Positions 7,999-17,210 of a DNA stretch of 64,000 bases are shown piece after piece. Numbering within the stretch: position 1 is the first letter of the stretch; every line of letters starts with the position of its first letter. Below the pieces are notes generated by a model. The model did not search any database, had not been told where the DNA came from, and worked only from the letters and a program-made list of their open reading frames with translations. Source of the stretch: CAZLMG01 sp964560765. Its GTDB lineage: Bacteria > Bdellovibrionota_B > Oligoflexia > Oligoflexales > CAZLMG01. The DNA lies in NCBI GenBank assembly GCA_964560765.1, contig CAZLMG010000008.1:89792-153791 (forward strand). The letters are read 5' to 3'. The position numbers were made by a program, and so were the translations under genes.

Positions 7999-10464
7999 TT
8001 AAACAGCGGCTTCTGGTCGCCGACTTTCCATGTGGCCAGTTTGAAACTCCGTCAAGGAAAACGAATCGACCTGGATGGCATCCTCTCGCATCGCTGCGGC
8101 GCGGCGGATGATTTCAGCTTCGTCCGATTTAAGGATTCCCTGCTCCACAGCTTTTTCCACGAGTTGCTTCGAGGGAACCTTCTTTGGTAGCTGGCCGGCG
8201 CGGACCGCAGCGCGAATTCTCTTAAAGAGTACGTCTGCTTCGTGCAGCAGGCGATAAGTCTCTTCATAGCGAGCAAGTGGCTCGTGGCTGGCCGTTGGCA
8301 CGAAGATGCCTTCGCTCAACATCTCGCGAATTCCTGTAGGTTTCATCATCTTGACGACGAGGCGATGGCCAAGGCGGTCGCTGGGAGTAGACCCCAAGCG
8401 GTTGAATCGCGACCAAATCGCCACTGGCCAGCGAAAGATCGTACCAATCACGGGAATATTGAAGTTATCGAAGAGTCCTTCAAACGCCTTTTGGATCTCG
8501 TTGAAGGCGTATGCCATCGTCCAGTCAACGAATGCCCGATGGGCTTCCTGCCGGCCTTCAGCTTCAAACCGGCGTAACGTTGCCGTCGCCAAATACATCC
8601 AAGAAAGAATATCGGCAAAGCGGCCAGTGATCTGCTCCTTCACCTTGAGTTTGCCGCCAAGAGTTCCCATGGCAATATCGGCGAAAAAGGCGAACGAAGC
8701 AGACGTCCAAGAGAGCTTGCGGTAGTAGCGGCGAAGTGAGCCGCCAGGAACATAGGCCAAATGACCGCGCGTTAAACTGAGCAACAATGCCCGACAGCCA
8801 TTGCGCACAACATGTCCGACGTGCCCCCAGAAGGCTGCGTCAAATCCGCGCACATCTCCAGCTGTCAGGGTCTGTAGCTCTTTGTAGGCGTAGGGATGGC
8901 AGCGAATCGCGCCTTGCCCAAAAATAATCATGCAGCGCGTAAGGATGTTGGCGCCTTCGACGGTGATCCCGATTGGCGCGCCAATGTAGGTGTTTGCGAG
9001 CAGGTTGCGCGGGCCGCGCGAAATTCCGGCACCACCGAGAATATCCATTCCGTGAATGACTAGCTTGCGCGAAAGCTCGGTGGAATTATATTTAGCGATG
9101 GCCGAGATAACTGCTGGCTTCATACCTTGGTCAACCGCACCAGCGGTAAACCGGCGCATACCCTCCAGCATGTAGGTGATGCCGCCAATTTGCGCCAATA
9201 AATCTTCGATACCTTCAAATTTGCCGATGGATAGTCCGAATTGTTCTCGAATGACGCCATAAGCACTAGTAACACGCGCAACTAGCTTGGCGCTGCCGGT
9301 TGATTGTGCTGGCAAAGAGATGGCTCGACCAGCGGCCAAGCACTCCATCAGCATGCGCCAGCCTTGACCAGCCCATTCCGGGCCACCAATAATCTGCTCG
9401 ATCGGTACCACAACATCTTTACCGGATGTCGGGCAGTTAAAGAAAGGAACGCCCATCGGATTGTGGCGCTTGCCGAGCACGACGCCGGGTGTGGACGCCG
9501 GTACCAGCATGCAAGTGATACCAAGGTTCTTGCTCTTGCCTAGCAAGTTATTGGGATCGCGCAGCTTGATCGCCAGTCCGATCAGAGTAGATACAGCCGC
9601 CAAGGTGATATAGCGCTTATCCCAGTTTATCCGAACGTAAAGCTTACCGTCGTCGCCCCGAAAGACTTCGCCGTCAGATTGCATGGCGCCCGCGTCGCTA
9701 CCCGCACCTGCTTCGGTTAAGGCAAAGCAAGGGATCTCTTCTCCGCGCGCGAGTCGAGGCAAGTAGTACTTCTTCTGTTCGTCCGTGCCGTAGTGCAGAA
9801 TCAGCTCGCCCGGGCCTAGGGAGTTAGGCACCATGACCGAGACGGCCAAAGGAATGCTGCGGGTGGTGAGTCGTTGTACGACTTCGCTGTGACAAAGTGC
9901 CGAAAAGCCGTGCCCACCGAATTCCTTTGGAATGATCATCCCCAAGAAACGCTGACGTTTGATGTAGGCCCAGGTCTCTGGCGAGAGATCGTGTCGGCAG
10001 TAGACATCCCAATCGTCGGTCATGCGGCAGAGCTCATCGACCGGACCTTCGATAAATGCGCGCTCTTCATCCGTCAACGACGGATAGAGTTCTTTTTGAA
10101 TGCGAAAGAAGTCTGGACGCCCTGAAAACAGTTCGCCATCCACCCAGATCGACCCGGCTTCTAAGGCAATGCGTTCGGTCTCGGAGATTTTCGGCATGAT
10201 TTTCAGCATGTCGAGGAGTTTCATGAGTGGTGCTGAAAACGCATAAGCCCGTGCGACAGGAATGTTAGCGATCGCCAGCGGTACGAGCGCTACGGCCCAT
10301 ACCCATTCCGCCGGTGCGGTGCCCCAGAGAATGGCGATGACGGCCGCAGTCCATGCCAGGATGGGTGCGCCCAGAAAGCCCAGCACAAGCAGCAATGCCG
10401 CACATGCGGGAAAACAAATCCACGGGGAAACTTCGGTCAGAAATCCAAGTCCTGCGGCGCTCAT
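7999..10464 (-). CDS. fadE: Acyl-CoA dehydrogenase FadE
   Basis: An 821-residue FadE-type acyl-CoA dehydrogenase, the first enzyme of fatty-acid beta-oxidation, forming trans-2-enoyl-CoA. Two hydrophobic N-terminal segments (about residues 8-65) are followed by a dehydrogenase core with ALTEAGAGSDAGA for flavin and substrate binding, and the C-terminal FadE-specific domain. Length is close to the 814 residues of the E. coli enzyme. I chose the ATG at 10464, which has a GGAGG eleven bases upstream; an in-frame codon at 10494 would add ten residues. No other fad gene is nearby, so its electron acceptor cannot be inferred from context. Confidence 0.93.
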   Translation of the reverse strand: MSAAGLGFLTEVSPWICFPACAALLLVLGFLGAPILAWTAAVIAILWGTAPAEWVWAVALVPLAIANIPVARAYAFSAPLMKLLDMLKIMPKISETERIALEAGSIWVDGELFSGRPDFFRIQKELYPSLTDEERAFIEGPVDELCRMTDDWDVYCRHDLSPETWAYIKRQRFLGMIIPKEFGGHGFSALCHSEVVQRLTTRSIPLAVSVMVPNSLGPGELILHYGTDEQKKYYLPRLARGEEIPCFALTEAGAGSDAGAMQSDGEVFRGDDGKLYVRINWDKRYITLAAVSTLIGLAIKLRDPNNLLGKSKNLGITCMLVPASTPGVVLGKRHNPMGVPFFNCPTSGKDVVVPIEQIIGGPEWAGQGWRMLMECLAAGRAISLPAQSTGSAKLVARVTSAYGVIREQFGLSIGKFEGIEDLLAQIGGITYMLEGMRRFTAGAVDQGMKPAVISAIAKYNSTELSRKLVIHGMDILGGAGISRGPRNLLANTYIGAPIGITVEGANILTRCMIIFGQGAIRCHPYAYKELQTLTAGDVRGFDAAFWGHVGHVVRNGCRALLLSLTRGHLAYVPGGSLRRYYRKLSWTSASFAFFADIAMGTLGGKLKVKEQITGRFADILSWMYLATATLRRFEAEGRQEAHRAFVDWTMAYAFNEIQKAFEGLFDNFNIPVIGTIFRWPVAIWSRFNRLGSTPSDRLGHRLVVKMMKPTGIREMLSEGIFVPTASHEPLARYEETYRLLHEADVLFKRIRAAVRAGQLPKKVPSKQLVEKAVEQGILKSDEAEIIRRAAAMREDAIQVDSFSLTEFQTGHMESRRPEAAV

Positions 10465-10713
10465 GTTAAAGCAAACCTCCGGCAAACGATTCAATGGAAT
10501 GGGATCAGGGCACTACCAAGTGAAGATCAGTAAATTATATCACGGAACTCCCCCAACTCTGTTGGGTGGCGGTCGGCGCTAGATGGATAGCTGAGAAACC
10601 TTATAAAACTCTTTGATATCAGCACGATAAGTTGCCCATGGCAGCATGGCGGGTGCGTGTACTATATTAGTGCGTATTTTTAGGCAGATATCCCATACAG
10701 GAATCAAGTCCCC

Positions 10714-12963
10714 ATGAGCCAGAATCGGGCTGAGATCATCGAGCAGAATTTTCTTCGTTGGGTTCAAGATGGGAACCTTCCCGAGTCATTTACTGATGTC
10801 ACGCTGCATGACGCGGATCTTTCGCCATCGAAGTTTGTCGATATCTTTGAATCCCAATTGATATCCCGGCGCATGGATTTACTGGCGCGACAACTCCGAA
10901 CGCGTCATGCCAGCTTCTATACGATCGGTAGTTCTGGTCACGAAGGTAACGCCGCATATGCCGAGGCTTTTCGTTTGGACGACATGGCGTTCTTGCATTA
11001 CCGCAGTGGTGGATTTTTCATTCAGCGCTCGAAACAGTTGCCAGGTTCGACGCCGCTTTACGATATGCTGCTCTCGTTCATGGCATCCGCCGACGAGCCC
11101 ATCAGCCGGGGTCGGCATAAAGTGTTTGGTAGTGTACCGCTGTTGGTACCACCGCAGACAAGTACCATTGCCTCCCATTTGCCGAAAGCCATGGGCGCTG
11201 CCTTGTCCATCGGGCGAGCCAAGGACTTGAACATTTCGGGACCCATGAGTCACGATAGCGTTGTGCTCTGCAGTTTTGGCGATGCATCAGCCAACCATGC
11301 CACGGCATTGGCGGCATTCAACACGGCGGCTTGGTGCTCCTATCAGCAACTTCCCATGCCGCTCGTCTTTATCTGCGAAGACAATGGCATTGGCATCTCG
11401 GTGAATACCCCTGGCGGATGGATTGAGCGCTCCTTTGGCAATCGCCCTGGATTTCGCTATTTCTATTGCGATGGTGCGAGTATTCCAGATGTCTATCTGA
11501 CCAGTCGAGAAGCCGCTGACTATGCGCGACGCACCCGTAGGCCGGTATTTTTGCACATCAAAACCGTTCGTCTGATGGGACATGCTGGTTCGGACGTGGA
11601 GATGACATACCGCCCCATGGCCGAAATCGAAGCCACCGAGCGTCAAGATCCGATTTTGCACTCCGCGCGAATTGCTCTGCAAGAAGGGCTACTGTCGGTT
11701 GACGAGATTATGGCTATTCATCGACAGATCCGCGAGCGCTGTGAGCGCATTGCCGAAGAAGTCATTCCCCGACCAAAGCTCGTCACTCGCGAAGCGATCG
11801 CCGCATCCGTTTTGCCGCGCCCGCGAGATGTTGCCGTTCGACCGACACCCTCGCCTGAGGCCCGTGAGCGCCTCTTTGGCCACAAGATGAAGATGATGCA
11901 AGGGCGGCATCATATGGCGCGATTGATCAATTGGGCGCTGGCAGACTTAATGCTGCAGTACCCAGAAATCGTTATGTTCGGCGAGGATGTGGCTAAGAAG
12001 GGCGGTGTCTATAACGTTACATCGGGCTTGTTTGAAATGTATGGACAGAAGCGCGTCTTCAATTCGCCGCTCGATGAGACATCGATTCTCGGTGCGGCAA
12101 TCGGAATGGCGCATAACGGATTTCTACCGATTCCCGAAATTCAATTTCTGGCTTATGTACACAATGCGGAAGATCAGTTGCGCGGCGAAGCCTCAACGCT
12201 TTCGTTCTTTTCTGATGGCCAGTACTCCAATCCAATGGTTGTGCGCGTAGCGGGTCTGGCTTATCAAAAAGGCTTTGGCGGCCACTTCCATAACGACAAC
12301 TCCGTGGCTGTTTTTCGCGATCTGCCGGGGGTCATCTTGGCATGCCCGGCCAATGGCGCCGATGCCGTGCGCATGCTCCGAACTTGCGTTCGCGAAGCGT
12401 ACGAGCGAGGCCGCGTCGTCGTTTTCCTCGAACCAATAGCTTTGTATATGACAAAGGACCTGCTTACAGATGGCGACACGGAGTGGAGTTTTGAGTACCC
12501 GGCTGCAGGTGAAGAGATCCCACTGGGTGAAATTGGCATTCATGGCGACAGTGAGCAGCTTGCCATCATCACTTACGGCAACGGTGCTTACCTCAGCATG
12601 CAGGCGCGTCGAATTCTTGAGCAAGAGCATGGCATCCAAGTAAAGGTGGTTGATCTGCGTTGGTTGGCGCCTCTCAATGTCCCGGCTATGCTGGATGCCG
12701 TACGCGACTGCGCCAACGTTATTGTTGTCGATGAATGTCGCCGTACGGGTTCGCAAAGTGAAGCGATTTGCACGGCCCTGCTAGAAGGGCTACCGCAATT
12801 GCCCAGAATTAAGCGCATCGCCGCCGAAGATTGCTTTATTCCACTGGGAGTTGGCGCCACCGTGCCGCTTCCAAGCCGCGATGAAATTGTGGCGGAAGCG
12901 ATACGCTTGGTCAGCCGTAAGACAGACGGGAAAGCAGTGCCGTTGGGAGTGAGGCATTCATGA
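10714..12963 (+). CDS. Fused alpha/beta E1 component of a 2-oxoacid dehydrogenase
   Basis: A 749-residue thiamine-diphosphate enzyme in which the E1 alpha and beta subunits are joined. Residues 1 to about 360 are the alpha part, with HYRSGGFF, HLPKAMGAALS and the ThDP motif GDASANH ending in EDNGIGIS. Residues about 385-749 are the beta part, with MFGEDVAKKGGVYNVT, the PLDET/GAAIGMA block and a transketolase C-terminal domain. This architecture is usual for branched-chain 2-oxoacid dehydrogenase E1 proteins, which decarboxylate the oxoacid and pass the acyl group to lipoyl-E2. No E2 or E3 gene is in the window. The following gene overlaps by ATGA and encodes a malonyltransferase-like protein, an uncommon partner. 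The exact substrate is not determined. Confidence 0.88.
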   Translation: MSQNRAEIIEQNFLRWVQDGNLPESFTDVTLHDADLSPSKFVDIFESQLISRRMDLLARQLRTRHASFYTIGSSGHEGNAAYAEAFRLDDMAFLHYRSGGFFIQRSKQLPGSTPLYDMLLSFMASADEPISRGRHKVFGSVPLLVPPQTSTIASHLPKAMGAALSIGRAKDLNISGPMSHDSVVLCSFGDASANHATALAAFNTAAWCSYQQLPMPLVFICEDNGIGISVNTPGGWIERSFGNRPGFRYFYCDGASIPDVYLTSREAADYARRTRRPVFLHIKTVRLMGHAGSDVEMTYRPMAEIEATERQDPILHSARIALQEGLLSVDEIMAIHRQIRERCERIAEEVIPRPKLVTREAIAASVLPRPRDVAVRPTPSPEARERLFGHKMKMMQGRHHMARLINWALADLMLQYPEIVMFGEDVAKKGGVYNVTSGLFEMYGQKRVFNSPLDETSILGAAIGMAHNGFLPIPEIQFLAYVHNAEDQLRGEASTLSFFSDGQYSNPMVVRVAGLAYQKGFGGHFHNDNSVAVFRDLPGVILACPANGADAVRMLRTCVREAYERGRVVVFLEPIALYMTKDLLTDGDTEWSFEYPAAGEEIPLGEIGIHGDSEQLAIITYGNGAYLSMQARRILEQEHGIQVKVVDLRWLAPLNVPAMLDAVRDCANVIVVDECRRTGSQSEAICTALLEGLPQLPRIKRIAAEDCFIPLGVGATVPLPSRDEIVAEAIRLVSRKTDGKAVPLGVRHS

Positions 12964-13994
12964 AGGAAACTCTGCTAGTTGTATGCCCAGGACGGGGCTC
13001 CTACACGCGCGAAGAGCTTGGCTATTTACGTCAACATCGACCTAGCATTGACGGATTCATCAGTCGACTGGACAGTTGGCGCATGGAGCTGGGTCAACCT
13101 ACCATCACCGAATTAGACGATGCCGAGAAGTTTTCTGCTGGCATTCACACCCCTGGCGAGAATGCCAGCATCTTGATCCATGCCTGTGCGATGGCGGACT
13201 TCATGGCGATTGACCGTGATCGCTATGATGTGGTGGCCGTGACGGGCAATTCTATGGGTTGGTATTTGACTCTTGGTGCTGCGGGTGCTGTGGATGAGGC
13301 TGGTGCCTTTCTGGTGGTGAATACGATGGGCTCAATGATGCGTGAGCGCGTCATTGGCGGGCAGATTATTTATCCGGTCATGGATGCAGACTGGCGCCTG
13401 GATCCACGGCGTCAGGAATATGTACGACTGACTATGGAAGAGGTGCGTGCGGCTGGTGGGGTCGTCCACGACAGCATTTACTTGGGTGGTTACTTGGTTA
13501 TTGGGGGTGACGAATCGGGCTTGCGCCACATGCTGGCGCGACTCGAAAAAATAGATGATCGTTACCCTTTTAAACTGGTCAATCATGCCGCCTTTCATAC
13601 GCCCATGCTGAAGGAAACCTCGCAAAAGGGATTTGCCGCTCTTCCTCCACAGCTATTTCATCGCAGCAATATCCCGATGGTGGATGGCCGCGGTCATATC
13701 TGGCAGCCCTGGTCGACGGATGCTGCCGCACTGCGCAGTTATACGCTTGGCCATCAGGTCACCGAGCCGTACGATTTTTCGGCCGCCATTCGTGTCGGTG
13801 TGCGTGAATTTGCTCCTGATCGTGTGGTGCTACTTGGGCCCGGCGATAGTTTGGGTGGTGCGATTGGCCAAGTGCTCGTCAACATGCAGTGGCGCGGCAT
13901 AAGTTCAAAGGCCGAGTTTGTTTCCAGGCAGAAGTCGGATCCCATTCTGTTAGCCATGGGTCGACCCGAGCAGCGCGCGCAGTTGATTCACTGA
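12960..13994 (+). CDS. FabD-like (malonyl/acyl-CoA:ACP) acyltransferase domain protein
   Basis: A 344-residue protein resembling acyl-carrier-protein S-malonyltransferases. It has a PGRGSY start strand (PGQGSQ in FabD), a nucleophile elbow TGNSMGW with Ser 98, and AAFHTPML containing the catalytic His in the position of the FabD AFHSPLM motif. The elbow has Asn where FabD has His, and the rest of the sequence is divergent, so the acyl group and acceptor may differ. The start overlaps the stop of the E1 gene (ATGA), so production is coupled. A reasonable inference is transfer of an acyl group related to the E1 product, but nothing in the sequence proves it. It is not part of a fab cluster. Confidence 0.75.
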   Translation: MKETLLVVCPGRGSYTREELGYLRQHRPSIDGFISRLDSWRMELGQPTITELDDAEKFSAGIHTPGENASILIHACAMADFMAIDRDRYDVVAVTGNSMGWYLTLGAAGAVDEAGAFLVVNTMGSMMRERVIGGQIIYPVMDADWRLDPRRQEYVRLTMEEVRAAGGVVHDSIYLGGYLVIGGDESGLRHMLARLEKIDDRYPFKLVNHAAFHTPMLKETSQKGFAALPPQLFHRSNIPMVDGRGHIWQPWSTDAAALRSYTLGHQVTEPYDFSAAIRVGVREFAPDRVVLLGPGDSLGGAIGQVLVNMQWRGISSKAEFVSRQKSDPILLAMGRPEQRAQLIH

Positions 13995-14037
13995 CATTGG
14001 AATTTTTTTGGCAGTTAAGCTGCATGGAGTGAAGGAT

Positions 14038-14961
14038 TTGAGAGCGACGCAAACCAATGACCACCTGGATCGCTATCTTGAGCGACTGGATGCGGCACTT
14101 ACTGGTATCCCGGTGCAGACAAGGCTTGAAATACTGCTGCATCAACGCGATCAGATCGTCGACTTTTCCCGAAAACAGGGGAGTGGAAATCTCGATTCAG
14201 TGTTGCAATCGTTTGGCGAGCCTGAGGCGCTAGCAGAGCGTCTGATCCTCGAACGGGGGCTGCTGCGAAAGCCACCCAAGCGGATGAATCCTGCAAAGTG
14301 GTTTGCTGTGACTGTTCTCGGCTTTGTTGCCATCATCTTGCTTTGCTTCACGATCCTCATTGTGAAGTTTACTCCACTTTTTGAAATTGATAGTGCCGCC
14401 GGCCGTATCCGAATTCTAGGTGGGGCTATTGACATTAAAGATGGTGAAGTGGCTCAGCGATTGCAGCATGAGTGGTCCAATCTTGACCAATTGACGACGC
14501 GCTCGGGCAGCATCAGTGTCGATCAGGCAACTCCCCAGACCATTCAGATCGATTTCGCCAACGGTCAGTTGGATGTGCGGCGCAGTAGCGATCAGCAGCT
14601 GACTTGGACATGCCGGATCATTGGTGACCTCATCGAGAATCCGTGGGTGAAAACAGACCAGAACTTGAAGTTAGACTTGCGCGACAAGCCACTGGTGCAG
14701 TGCGACTTTCTTGTGCCCGAGGGGGTGGCGCTAGCTATCCAGGGTGCCAATGGTGCGGTGGAAATGACGCGTCCACGTTTTCACGCGCAGGTTAATTTAG
14801 CAAACGGGTCAGTTATTTTCCGACCGGATACAGAGGCTGGTTATCAGTTTGCGGTAGATGTGCGCCAGGGGACAAAGTCAGAGTTCCCTGCGACATCCGC
14901 TTCCAGCGCCTGGAAAATTGATATCGCGGTGATGAATGGCGAAGTGCGCTATGAGCCTTGA
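14038..14961 (+). CDS. Membrane protein with HAAS-like N-domain and DUF4097-like beta domain
   Basis: About 307 residues. The N-terminal 70 residues (DRYLERLDAAL, then FGEPEALAERL) resemble the HAAS/DUF1700 helical domain. One transmembrane helix follows (AVTVLGFVAIILLCFTILIV). The remainder is strand-rich with repeated ANG/NG turns (FANGQLDV, LANGSVIF, MNGEVRYEP), like DUF4097 putative adhesin domains. No ATG is available near the 5' end. A TTG at 14038 has a GGAG eight bases upstream and is preferred to a TTG at 14008. HAAS proteins are typically paired with PadR regulators, but none is here. It is followed within 25 bases by elbB. Function unknown. Confidence 0.65.
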   Translation: MRATQTNDHLDRYLERLDAALTGIPVQTRLEILLHQRDQIVDFSRKQGSGNLDSVLQSFGEPEALAERLILERGLLRKPPKRMNPAKWFAVTVLGFVAIILLCFTILIVKFTPLFEIDSAAGRIRILGGAIDIKDGEVAQRLQHEWSNLDQLTTRSGSISVDQATPQTIQIDFANGQLDVRRSSDQQLTWTCRIIGDLIENPWVKTDQNLKLDLRDKPLVQCDFLVPEGVALAIQGANGAVEMTRPRFHAQVNLANGSVIFRPDTEAGYQFAVDVRQGTKSEFPATSASSAWKIDIAVMNGEVRYEP

Positions 14962-14983
14962 GCCTTGAGAAGGAGGCATTCCA

Positions 14984-15652
14984 ATGAGCGTAAAGATTGC
15001 GGTTGTTTTGCATGGGTGCGGTGCGCAGGATGGCACCGAGATTCATGAAGCTGTGTGCACCATGCTCGGCTTCCAGCAGCTGGGAGCGAAATTGACTTTC
15101 TTTGCTCCAGCCGGTGCACAAAAGCGAGTCGTTAATCACTTGACGGGTGCGGTGACCGTCGAGTCGCGATCCATGATCGAAGAGTCGGCTCGCATCGCCC
15201 GTGGCCAGGTGACGCCGTGGACGGAGTGTCGAGCCAAAGATTTTGATGCGGTCGTCATTCCAGGGGGAACAGGCACAGCGTTCAACCTCTGTAATTTTGC
15301 GGAAGCGGGCGCGAAGATGCAGGTTGATCCGTATCTACAAGATCTGCTCCGTGATTTTAATCAACAGCGCAAGCCAATAGGGGCCATTTGCATTGCGCCG
15401 GTTATTTTAGCGCGGGTGTTTGGAGAGTTGGGTGTTTCCCTGACCATTGGCAATGATGCCAAAGTGGCGGCCAAGATGCAGGAAATGGGTGCGCGGCACA
15501 TCGATTGTCCGGTGGACGATTGCGTCGTCGATACCAGGCATCGGTTAGTGACGACTCCAGCTTACATGCTGGCGGAGAATGCTGCAGAAGTCTTTAAGGG
15601 CGTAAGTCGCTTGTGCGTCGAGACGCTTAAACTTTGCGATAGCCATGAGTAA
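14984..15652 (+). CDS. elbB: Glyoxalase-like protein ElbB (DJ-1/PfpI superfamily)
   Basis: A 222-residue ElbB-type protein of the DJ-1/PfpI fold. It shows the N-terminal VVLHGCGAQDG motif, the FDAVVIPGGTGTAFNLCNFA block and the nucleophile elbow AICIAP with its cysteine. E. coli ElbB has weak glyoxalase activity and was named for an effect on isoprenoid synthesis; the physiological substrate is uncertain. A perfect AAGGAGG precedes the ATG. It overlaps or abuts the aldehyde dehydrogenase gene downstream, so the two may form a reactive-carbonyl detoxification pair. Confidence 0.92.
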   Translation: MSVKIAVVLHGCGAQDGTEIHEAVCTMLGFQQLGAKLTFFAPAGAQKRVVNHLTGAVTVESRSMIEESARIARGQVTPWTECRAKDFDAVVIPGGTGTAFNLCNFAEAGAKMQVDPYLQDLLRDFNQQRKPIGAICIAPVILARVFGELGVSLTIGNDAKVAAKMQEMGARHIDCPVDDCVVDTRHRLVTTPAYMLAENAAEVFKGVSRLCVETLKLCDSHE

Positions 15653-15662
15653 GGGGAATTCT

Positions 15663-17210
15663 ATGTCGGTGAACATTAAGGCTGTACTAGATCGGTTGGG
15701 GATCGCGGCGACGAACGCTCCTGTGTACACCGGTACCAAGACATTTGGAGCAAAGGACGGTGCTCAATTTCAGTCGTTTTCTCCGGTTGACGGAAAGTTG
15801 ATTGCCTCTACGGGCAAGGCTACCAAGCAAGACTACAATCAAGTCGTCGAAATTGCGCATAAGGCGTTCTTGGAGTGGCGCCAGGTTCCGGCGCCCAAGC
15901 GGGGCGAGATTGTTCGTCAAATCGGCAATAAGCTGCGCGAGTTCAAGGAACCATTGGGTCAGCTCGTGTCTTACGAAATGGGCAAGTCCCTGCAGGAGGG
16001 CTTGGGCGAAGTTCAGGAGATGATCGACATCTGTGATTTTGCGGTCGGACTCTCTCGACAACTGCATGGTTTAACCATGCATAGCGAACGGCCAAAGCAT
16101 CGCATGTACGAGCAATGGCATCCACTTGGTGTCGTCGGAATTATCTCGGCATTCAACTTCCCGGTGGCTGTGTGGTCCTGGAATTCCATGCTGGCGGCGG
16201 TTTGTGGCGATGTTTGCATTTGGAAGCCCTCCGAGAAGACTCCGCTTTGCGCTGTCGCCTGTAGCAACATCATTGCTCATGTGTTGCAAGAAAATGGCCT
16301 GCCCGAAGGTATCTTCTGCACCATTATCGGTGACGTCAGTGAAGTCGGTGAGCCGATGATTCACGATGAACGCGTTCCGCTAGTATCGGCGACGGGATCA
16401 ACGCGTATGGGAAAACGTGTTGGCGAGGTGGTCGGTGGCCGTTTAGGTCGCTCGATTTTGGAGTTGGGGGGGAACAATGCAATCATCTTGACCGAGTCTG
16501 CCGACATGAAAATGGCTGTCCCCGGTATCGTCTTTGGTGCGGTAGGCACAGCTGGGCAACGCTGTACCACGACTCGTCGGCTAATTATCCATGCAAGCCA
16601 GTACGAGCGTGTCAAAGAAACTCTGTTGAAGGCTTATCAGAGCCTGAGAATTGGCGATCCGCTGGACGAAAAGAACCACGTCGGACCTCTGATTGACCGA
16701 GATGCCGTTGCTGCCATGCAGCGTGCGCTCGAGTCGGCCCAGAAAGCGGGTGGCAAAGTTCTTTATGGCGGTGAGGTACTAGATGGGGCTGCATATGCAT
16801 CCGGCTGTTACGTCCGTCCAGCATTAGTGGAAGCGCGCAATGATATGGCCATTGTGCAAGAAGAGACGTTTGCCCCCATTCTGTACATTATGAAGTATGA
16901 GGGTGATGTTGATACCGCGATCTCCATGCAGAACAATGTTCGCCAGGGACTTTCGTCGGCGGTGTTTACTTTGAATATGCGCGAGGCAGAGCAGTTCTTA
17001 TCGCCATGGGGTTCCGATTGCGGCATCGCTAACGTCAATATTGGAACGTCGGGTGCGGAGATCGGTGGAGCGTTTGGCGGCGAGAAGGAAACCGGTGGTG
17101 GCCGCGAATCTGGTTCCGATTCCTGGAAAGCTTATATGCGCCGTCAGACCAACACGATGAACTTTGGCAGTCAGCTGCCTTTGGCACAAGGTATCAAGTT
17201 TGAGTTGTAG
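15663..17210 (+). CDS. ALDH7-type aldehyde dehydrogenase (alpha-aminoadipic semialdehyde type)
   Basis: An NAD-dependent aldehyde dehydrogenase of about 515 residues, most like the ALDH7/antiquitin group (AmaB, Pcd), which oxidises 2-aminoadipate 6-semialdehyde in lysine catabolism. Visible are the AFNFPVAVWSWN segment, the ELGGNNAI motif with the general-base Glu, and the catalytic Cys in GTAGQRCTTTRR. The ATG at 15663 has AAGGGG just upstream; an earlier ATG at 15645 overlaps the elbB stop and would add six residues. The 3' end overlaps the convergent MFS gene by 17 bases, an antisense arrangement with no terminator between. No lysine aminotransferase or LysDH gene is present, so a broader aldehyde-scavenging role with elbB is possible. 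Confidence 0.9.
   Translation: MSVNIKAVLDRLGIAATNAPVYTGTKTFGAKDGAQFQSFSPVDGKLIASTGKATKQDYNQVVEIAHKAFLEWRQVPAPKRGEIVRQIGNKLREFKEPLGQLVSYEMGKSLQEGLGEVQEMIDICDFAVGLSRQLHGLTMHSERPKHRMYEQWHPLGVVGIISAFNFPVAVWSWNSMLAAVCGDVCIWKPSEKTPLCAVACSNIIAHVLQENGLPEGIFCTIIGDVSEVGEPMIHDERVPLVSATGSTRMGKRVGEVVGGRLGRSILELGGNNAIILTESADMKMAVPGIVFGAVGTAGQRCTTTRRLIIHASQYERVKETLLKAYQSLRIGDPLDEKNHVGPLIDRDAVAAMQRALESAQKAGGKVLYGGEVLDGAAYASGCYVRPALVEARNDMAIVQEETFAPILYIMKYEGDVDTAISMQNNVRQGLSSAVFTLNMREAEQFLSPWGSDCGIANVNIGTSGAEIGGAFGGEKETGGGRESGSDSWKAYMRRQTNTMNFGSQLPLAQGIKFEL

Noticed and set aside
10579..10767. Minus-strand open frame before the E1 gene
   Set aside because: It overlaps the E1 start, lacks a ribosome-binding site, and has no recognisable motif.
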